Assembly (NCBI GenBank): GCA_019241095.1
Contig: JAFAXJ010000396.1
Location: forward strand, 1 to 11,257
Source of the DNA: Verrucomicrobiota bacterium
Lineage (GTDB): Bacteria; Verrucomicrobiota; Verrucomicrobiia; Chthoniobacterales; JAFAMB01
DNA: 11,257 bases
Direction of reading: 5' to 3'
Below, in pieces: positions 6,772 to 11,257 of the stretch (position 1 is its first letter; each line of letters starts with the position of its first letter). The notes beneath the pieces were generated by a model that worked only from the letters and a program-made list of their open reading frames with translations, searched no databases and was not told where the DNA came from. Both the position numbers and the translations under genes were made by a program.

Positions 6772-7338
6772 TCATTTTTTCCACTCTGAACGTAGCACGC
6801 TGTTTACCACCAGGTTTACAAAGCGATCGTTCAGCCACTCTGCCTCTCTCAGTATTCCTTCTTGGACCAGTCCTAAACGTTCACATATTCTTTGACTCGG
6901 TCGGTTACCAGTTGCGACATGAATCTGTATTCGGTTAAGGCCGAGTTCATCAAAACCGTACCGGATAAGCGTCCTGACGGCAACCGTCATCAGGCCCTGG
7001 CCAGTGTACAAGCTGTTTAACCAATATCCTATCGTCGCGTTTCGATGATTGCGATCGATGACGTTGAATCCGACAACCCCGACGATTCTGCCTCCTGCTA
7101 TCATTCCGTAATCATAACCCGAACTGATCGCTCTCCTGGCCAGTGAACCACGCACGAACGCAAGAGAATCCTCGGGGGTAACAGTCCGGTCAACCCATGG
7201 AAGCCATTTCCGCAGATAGGCTCGATCGGAATCAACCAGCAAGAAAATTTCGTTCGCATCCCGTTCATCGAGCAAACGCAAAGTCAAAGACGCAAACTCC
7301 GTCGTCAAAAAACTTTTTAGGGGACGTTCTAACCGCAC
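6772..7338 (-). CDS. GNAT N-acetyltransferase, RimL-like
   Basis: 188 residues from GTG 7338; an in-frame TAG five codons upstream rules out a longer form. GNAT enzymes move an acetyl group from acetyl-CoA to an amine, and RimL-type members act on protein N-termini or small amines in the cytoplasm. Characteristic parts are LTLRLLDERDANEIF (18-32), RAYLRKWLPWVD (39-50, a RimL hallmark) and the acetyl-CoA loop GQGLMT (113-118). LGLNRIQIHVATGNRPSQRICERLGL (132-157) is followed by EGILREAEW. The length is typical. A purine-rich GGAGGAGGGAG lies about 17 bases upstream, rather far for a ribosome-binding site. The gene sits 47 bases after frcA and leads a tightly coupled trio. The substrate is unknown; antibiotic inactivation cannot be excluded. 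Confidence 0.88.
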   Translation of the reverse strand: MRLERPLKSFLTTEFASLTLRLLDERDANEIFLLVDSDRAYLRKWLPWVDRTVTPEDSLAFVRGSLARRAISSGYDYGMIAGGRIVGVVGFNVIDRNHRNATIGYWLNSLYTGQGLMTVAVRTLIRYGFDELGLNRIQIHVATGNRPSQRICERLGLVQEGILREAEWLNDRFVNLVVNSVLRSEWKK

Positions 7339-7385
7339 ATGCTCAAAGTCGGACTACTCCCTCCTCCGGAAAAGTAAAAAATTGC

Positions 7386-8186
7386 TCAGAATGAGTCCGC
7401 GGCGGCGTTCGCCGAAGTTTCATCTCCCGGGACGGCCCCGGTCATAATTGCCACTACTTGTGCCATTGTGTGTCGTTGCGGGTTGGTAAGCGCCACCCGT
7501 CGCCCAAGGCGCATTATATGAATCCGATCAGCTACCTCAAACACGTGCGGCATGTTGTGACTGATAAGGATCACCGGAAGACCGCGGTCACGGATCGTGC
7601 GAATCAGATTTAATACCTGTCCGGATTCCCGAACTCCCAGCGCTGCAGTTGGCTCGTCCATGATAACGAGCCGCTTGGCGAAAATCGCAGCTCTCGCGAC
7701 CGCTACCCCTTGCCGCTGGCCACCAGAAAGGTTCTCCACGGCGCTGTCGATAGAGGGTAGATGAAATTTCAAAGCTCGCATTTCCTGTTCTGCCTCACGC
7801 CTCATCCGGCCTTTATCAAGGCGCCGGAACCAGAAGCCTAACGCTCCTTCACAGCGTATTTCACGACCTAAAAAGAGGTTCGTGGCAATATCGAGAGCTG
7901 GCGCGACCGCGAGATCTTGAAAAACGGTTTCAATACCTAGCTTCCGAGGCTCAAGCGGATTATGGAACCGAACCGGTTGTCCATCCAGAATGACTTCGCC
8001 CTCGTCAGGAATGACCGCGCCGCAGAGGACTTTGATCATCGTGCTTTTGCCTGCTCCGTTGTCGCCCACAACCGCCAACACTTCTCCCGCGCGAAGTTCC
8101 AGGTCAGCACCATTAAGCGCTGTTACGTGCCCGTATCGCTTCACAATACGGCGAGCTTCAAGCACGATTTTTCCAGGCGTTGGCAT
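7386..8186 (-). CDS. frcA: Sugar ABC transporter ATP-binding protein, FrcA-like
   Basis: 266 residues from ATG 8186. This cytoplasmic ATPase powers the import of fructose or a related monosaccharide. It has Walker A GDNGAGKST (41-49), Q-loop Q90 (ETVFQDL), signature LSGGQ (153-157), Walker B RLVIMDEP with D177/E178, and the H-loop histidine H210 (LISHNMPHVFEVADRIH). Most sugar importers of this class (RbsA, XylG, MglA) carry two fused ATPase domains of about 500 residues. This has one, as in rhizobial FrcA, whose sequence it resembles closely through VVGDNGAGKS, LSGGQRQGVAVARAA and SHNMPHVFEVADRIH. The start lies eight bases after the permease stop. The exact sugar is not proven by sequence. 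Confidence 0.93.
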   Translation of the reverse strand: MPTPGKIVLEARRIVKRYGHVTALNGADLELRAGEVLAVVGDNGAGKSTMIKVLCGAVIPDEGEVILDGQPVRFHNPLEPRKLGIETVFQDLAVAPALDIATNLFLGREIRCEGALGFWFRRLDKGRMRREAEQEMRALKFHLPSIDSAVENLSGGQRQGVAVARAAIFAKRLVIMDEPTAALGVRESGQVLNLIRTIRDRGLPVILISHNMPHVFEVADRIHIMRLGRRVALTNPQRHTMAQVVAIMTGAVPGDETSANAAADSF

Positions 8187-8194
8187 TGTAGCTC

Positions 8195-9184
8195 TTAGCG
8201 TTGTTTTCGGCGCGAGATCTGGTCCAGCGCGACCGCGCTGATAACTAAAATCCCTGTAACAAGATCCTGCCAGAGCGGGTCTATCCCGGAAAGGGTCAAT
8301 CCGTTGCGCAGCACAGATACAATCAGAGTTCCAGTGAGAGTTCCCCAGATGTTCCCTCTCCCGCCAAACAGACTTGTGCCTCCGATAACTACCGCAGTGA
8401 TACTGTCCAGATTACCATTCTGAAGCGCGTTCGGATCCGCATTTGGTATGCGGCCTAACGCTAGCCAAGCAGCAACGCCATAGAGCAGTGCGGCAAAACA
8501 ATAGACTGAAAGGAGCCTATTCTGCACGGGAATGCCAACTAAACGGGCAGCCTCACGATTATTCCCGATGGCATAAATGTGCCTGCCCCACGCGGTTTGA
8601 GTCAGCAGATACGAGACGAGCAGATACAAGCCGATCATAACAACTGTCCCGTACGTTACCGCAGCCCCGCCTAAGTTAAACGCATTGCCTGTCCAGCTCA
8701 GCAGATCGTCCGTTACGGGAAAAGCGCCGCCCTGAGCAATCAAACGTGTTGCGGCTGTGACAATACCGAGAAAGCCGAGCGTAACAATAAATGGGGGCAA
8801 GCCGAGCCTGCTTATAAGCAAACCGACCAGCAATCCAATGAAGATGCAGATAACAATGGCAAAAAGCAGGGACAGCGCAGGATTATTCTGATCGTTGACG
8901 AGTCGCCCGGCGACGATGGTCGCGAGTACAGTAATCGCGCCGTTGGCCAGATCGATACCTCCGGTGAGAATGATCAACGTCTGGCCAATCGAGAGCGTTC
9001 CCACAATCACACTCTGCTGGACGATCAGGGAGAGATTACCGGCAGCCAGGAACGTACGGGTGCTGAATGAAAAAACGGCACTGAAGACAAAAAGAACTAG
9101 CAGTGGGCCAAGTGTAGGCCATGCAGAGCCCAAGCTCACCGGCTGAACACCGCGCCTCGGCCCTGGCAAGGTGCCTACAGACAT
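8195..9184 (-). CDS. frcC: Sugar ABC transporter permease, FrcC/RbsC-like
   Basis: 329 residues from ATG 9184. It is the inner-membrane channel subunit (BPD_transp_2 family), probably working as a homodimer with the ATPase. About eight to ten hydrophobic segments are visible, including residues 24-42, 52-73, 82-94, 105-127, 131-150, 177-196, 225-243, 283-296 and 308-322. Family landmarks are GQTLIILTGGIDLANGA (67-83), the ATPase-contact loop NREAARLVGIPV (209-220), and IGGTSLFGGRGNIWGTLTGTL (267-287). Length and motifs are complete. The ribosome-binding site is weak (GAAAAGAA), and a strong hairpin precedes the gene, so expression below that of the binding protein is likely. The ATPase gene follows after eight bases. 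Confidence 0.93.
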   Translation of the reverse strand: MSVGTLPGPRRGVQPVSLGSAWPTLGPLLVLFVFSAVFSFSTRTFLAAGNLSLIVQQSVIVGTLSIGQTLIILTGGIDLANGAITVLATIVAGRLVNDQNNPALSLLFAIVICIFIGLLVGLLISRLGLPPFIVTLGFLGIVTAATRLIAQGGAFPVTDDLLSWTGNAFNLGGAAVTYGTVVMIGLYLLVSYLLTQTAWGRHIYAIGNNREAARLVGIPVQNRLLSVYCFAALLYGVAAWLALGRIPNADPNALQNGNLDSITAVVIGGTSLFGGRGNIWGTLTGTLIVSVLRNGLTLSGIDPLWQDLVTGILVISAVALDQISRRKQR

Positions 9185-9212
9185 GTTCTTTTCGAGCAGG
9201 GTTAAAGGCTTC

Positions 9213-9241
9213 TGCTAAGCGCCGTCTCTCGACGCTTAGCA
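9213..9241 (-). terminator. Intercistronic hairpin between the binding-protein and permease genes
   Basis: TGCTAAGCG (9213-9221) and CGCTTAGCA (9233-9241) form a perfect 9-bp stem with an 11-base loop. It begins five bases after the frcB stop and ends about 28 bases before the permease start. No T tract follows. Known sugar and amino-acid ABC operons use such hairpins for partial termination or to protect the upstream mRNA from 3' exonucleases. Confidence 0.7.
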
Positions 9242-9246
9242 AATAA

Positions 9247-10323
9247 TCAACCCCAGCAGTTTTCGAGACCCCACTTGGTATCTTTACTGGGCAAATCAGG
9301 AAAAGGTTTGTCAGTGATCAGTTGTGAACCGGTATTGATAAACCCGGTCGGCTTCTTTCCGTCTTTGGCATAGTCGACCACATAGTCCACACCGCGGGTA
9401 GCCATGATCTTCGGAAACTGCATTACCGTGGCCGCTATTTTGCCCCCTTTCACATATTCCACTCCCAAACGCCCGCCATCGATAGATGTAAGGACAATAT
9501 CATTTGTTTTTCCGGCAGCTTTGATTGCTGCATAGGCCCCTTCAGCAGCAGGTTCATTGATCGTATAGACCACATTGATATCCGGATGAGCACTGAGGAG
9601 GTTTTCCATCGCAGTCTGGCCTTCATCTTGCGCACCGTGCGTAATCTGCTTTCCGACGATCGCAGGGTCACCTTCCTTGATCCCGAATCCTTTCAAAAAT
9701 CCGTTATGTCGGAGCGTATCGACCGTTCCTCCGGGCGTACCATCCAGCATCGCTAACTTCGGCGTTTTGTTTCCCAGCGTTTTCCGAGCGTACTCACCCT
9801 GTTTGACACCTGCTTCGAAATTGTCCGTCGCCAATGTTGCATCAACTGCGTCCAGAGGATCAGTAGCGGTATCGAGCGCAATCACCAGAATCCCTTTATC
9901 CCTCGCCTTCTTGACTGCGCCAAGTACGCCTGTGGAATTGTTCGGAGTAATCAGGATCCCTTTAGCGCCGGCACTAATCAAGTTTTCAATCGCCGCAACT
10001 TGGCCTTCATTATCACCGTCGAACTTGCCAAATCGTGGAATGAGCTTCGCTCCATGTTTTTCTGCTTCCGCCGTTGCGGCCTGCCGAAGTTTTACGAAGT
10101 AAGGGTTGACTTCAGTTTTGGTTACCAACCCGATGATGGTCTGATCCGCCGCGCGAGCTTGGGAACACATGCCAATCAAAGCAGCAAGAAACAAAGGCGC
10201 TAAAAGCAGGCCTTTATTTTTATTTCTGATTCCGAGGAAGCGTTTAGAGCAGCATTTCGCTTGTTGGGTGAAAAGGTTAGTCGAAAGGCTAACACCGTTG
10301 TGAGTCAATAGTGGAGGGTGCAT
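9247..10323 (-). CDS. frcB: Periplasmic sugar-binding protein of ABC transporter, FrcB-like
   Basis: 358 residues from ATG 10323. This is a periplasmic receptor that delivers the sugar to the permease, in the Peripla_BP_4 (RbsB-like) family. A hydrophobic signal segment (GLLLAPLFLAALIGM) ends at SQARA before ADQTIIGL, leaving a mature protein of about 300 residues. Patterns close to rhizobial FrcB are NPYFVK, GKFDGDNEGQVAAIENLISAG, GILITPNNS, ALDTATDP, ATDNFEAG, RHNGFLKGFG, VYTINEPAAEGAY, SIDGG, and the C-terminal KWGLENCWG. The stretch before the signal core is unusually long (about 37 residues) from this ATG. ATG 10347 is also possible, and neither has a clear Shine-Dalgarno. The true start may be a rare codon closer to the core. 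Confidence 0.92.
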   Translation of the reverse strand: MHPPLLTHNGVSLSTNLFTQQAKCCSKRFLGIRNKNKGLLLAPLFLAALIGMCSQARAADQTIIGLVTKTEVNPYFVKLRQAATAEAEKHGAKLIPRFGKFDGDNEGQVAAIENLISAGAKGILITPNNSTGVLGAVKKARDKGILVIALDTATDPLDAVDATLATDNFEAGVKQGEYARKTLGNKTPKLAMLDGTPGGTVDTLRHNGFLKGFGIKEGDPAIVGKQITHGAQDEGQTAMENLLSAHPDINVVYTINEPAAEGAYAAIKAAGKTNDIVLTSIDGGRLGVEYVKGGKIAATVMQFPKIMATRGVDYVVDYAKDGKKPTGFINTGSQLITDKPFPDLPSKDTKWGLENCWG

Positions 10324-10350
10324 TTGGTCTGGGGTTAATGAGGACATAGA

Positions 10351-10379
10351 TCGAAATATGATGTTGCAGGTTTTGTCAA
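10351..10379 (-). promoter_or_regulatory. Possible promoter of the frc operon
   Basis: On the minus strand TTGACA (10379-10374) is a perfect -35 box. The -10 is poor: TATTTC at 15-bp spacing or TTTCGA at 17 bp. If real, transcription would start near 10345, favouring the ATG at 10323 for the binding protein. Confidence 0.3.
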
Positions 10380-10469
10380 TAGCCTTTGGTGGAAATGGAG
10401 GAACCAGAAGCCCAGCCAGGAGCCGTGGGAGTCTAGGAAAGCGTCCGGGGCAAAACACTGATAGCTTAG

Positions 10470-10529
10470 CCCAGCACTTCACTGCTGGGAACTGGGATGG
10501 GCAATTCAGTCGCCGCAAATCAATTGCGG
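10470..10529. repeat. Two perfect inverted repeats upstream of the frc operon
   Basis: CCCAGCA-CTTCAC-TGCTGGG (10470-10489) and CCGCAA-ATCAA-TTGCGG (10513-10529) lie 90-150 bases upstream of the possible promoter. The second is 17 bp with short arms, as in a dimer-bound operator. No regulator gene is present in the window to assign them to. Confidence 0.45.
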
Positions 10530-10691
10530 GTTCAGCCCCTTCAGTGGCGTAAGATCATGCTCCTTGCAAGGGAGTGGAGCGCGCTAGATTGCATGAAGAG
10601 CAACCCGCAACAAAGGGGGACATTAAGAGTTAATTTCAGCAGTCAAAAAGCCTTGAAAAATGGTTCGCAGCAAGCAAGCTCCTTTTGTTAT

Positions 10692-10765
10692 CGGGCCGTA
10701 GCACAGCTTGGTAGTGCGCTTGAATGGGGTTCAAGAGGTCGTGGGTTCGAATCCCGCCGGCCCGA
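10692..10765 (+). tRNA. tRNA-Pro (anticodon GGG)
   Basis: A 74-nt cloverleaf. The acceptor CGGGCCG/CGGCCCG has the C1-G72 pair typical of bacterial tRNA-Pro, and the discriminator is A. The D arm is GCACAGCTTGGTAGTGC. The anticodon stem CTTGA/TCAAG encloses loop ATGGGGT, with GGG at 34-36, reading CCC. The variable loop is AGGTC and the T arm GTGGG-TTCGAAT-CCCGC. CCA is not encoded. Confidence 0.96.
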
Positions 10766-10766
10766 T

Positions 10767-10785
10767 GTTCTTGATGCTGAAGAAC
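10767..10785 (+). terminator. Weak hairpin just after tRNA-Pro
   Basis: GTTCTT (10767-10772) pairs with AAGAAC (10780-10785) around a 7-base loop, two bases past the tRNA, followed by AT-rich TTATAAAATATATT. It may help end or process the tRNA transcript. There is no true T tract. Confidence 0.35.
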
Positions 10786-10840
10786 TTATAAAATATATTG
10801 CCGGGTCAGGATCACAGAATGGATAACAAGTCCCGCGAAA

Positions 10841-10918
10841 TGTCAGAGATATGGCACCGCAACTACTGAGAAAAGCATGCTTTGGGGGAACCCCTAAATC
10901 GGTTCCAGTAGTCTGACA
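10841..10918. repeat. Nested inverted repeats, possible structured RNA or element end
   Basis: TGTCAGA (10841-10847) pairs with TCTGACA (10912-10918). CTACTG (10863-10868) pairs with CAGTAG (10906-10911), directly abutting on the 3' side. Inside are the 12-bp palindrome AAAGCATGCTTT (about 10872-10883) and GGAACC (10887-10892) with GGTTCC (10901-10906). The last overlaps an alternative GGGG-GAA-CCCC hairpin. No gene is nearby. Confidence 0.45.

Positions 10919-11257
<339 letters not shown>

Noticed and set aside
9677..10102. 141-codon plus-strand open frame
   Set aside because: Antisense shadow of the sugar-binding protein gene.
10324..10518. N-terminal extension of the binding protein back to TTG 10518
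   Set aside because: It would cover the likely promoter and the inverted repeat and place more than 100 residues before the signal peptide; composition is not protein-like.

Overview
The window looks like a chromosomal fragment of a free-living Gram-negative bacterium of middling GC content. Several genes start at GTG and most Shine-Dalgarno signals are weak. There are Sec signal peptides, an Frc-type periplasmic sugar transporter and dispensable genes under decay. This would suit a soil lineage (Verrucomicrobiota, Acidobacteriota or Alphaproteobacteria are all possible), but nothing here fixes the phylum. The window ends inside a pure TC dinucleotide tract, so the right edge may be an assembly boundary.

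Left part (1-4700): small accessory genes mixed with broken ones. A Gfo/Idh/MocA-type NAD(P)-dependent oxidoreductase runs off the left edge on the minus strand. It is followed by a frameshifted C-terminal remnant of an NAD-dependent malic enzyme, a DoxX-family membrane protein (minus), and a divergent VOC/glyoxalase-fold metalloprotein (plus). Next comes a decayed DUF433-DUF5615 toxin-antitoxin pair (minus), a possible glutathione S-transferase N-terminal scrap (plus), a six-helix membrane protein (plus), and a small soluble protein resembling the ABM/dimeric alpha-beta barrel group (minus).

Middle (4700-5810): about 680 bases without a convincing gene. Then come an excisionase-like helix-turn-helix gene, a cluster of inverted repeats, and tRNA-Glu(CTC), all on the minus strand. 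A small HTH gene just beyond the 3' end of a tRNA is typical of an integration locus, but no integrase is present.

Right part (5900-10350): a six-gene run on the minus strand. In transcription order it is a sugar-binding protein, permease and single-domain ATPase (frcB-frcC-frcA-like, an ABC importer for fructose or a related sugar), then a RimL-like N-acetyltransferase, a secreted proline-rich protein and a small helical protein. The last three are translationally coupled (1-nt gap, then a 4-nt overlap). A 9-bp perfect hairpin sits between the binding-protein and permease genes, a usual arrangement for keeping binding protein in excess.

Right end (10350-11257): the probable control region of the frc operon with two perfect inverted repeats, a tRNA-Pro(GGG) on the plus strand, a stretch of nested inverted repeats that could form a structured RNA, and the terminal TC repeat.
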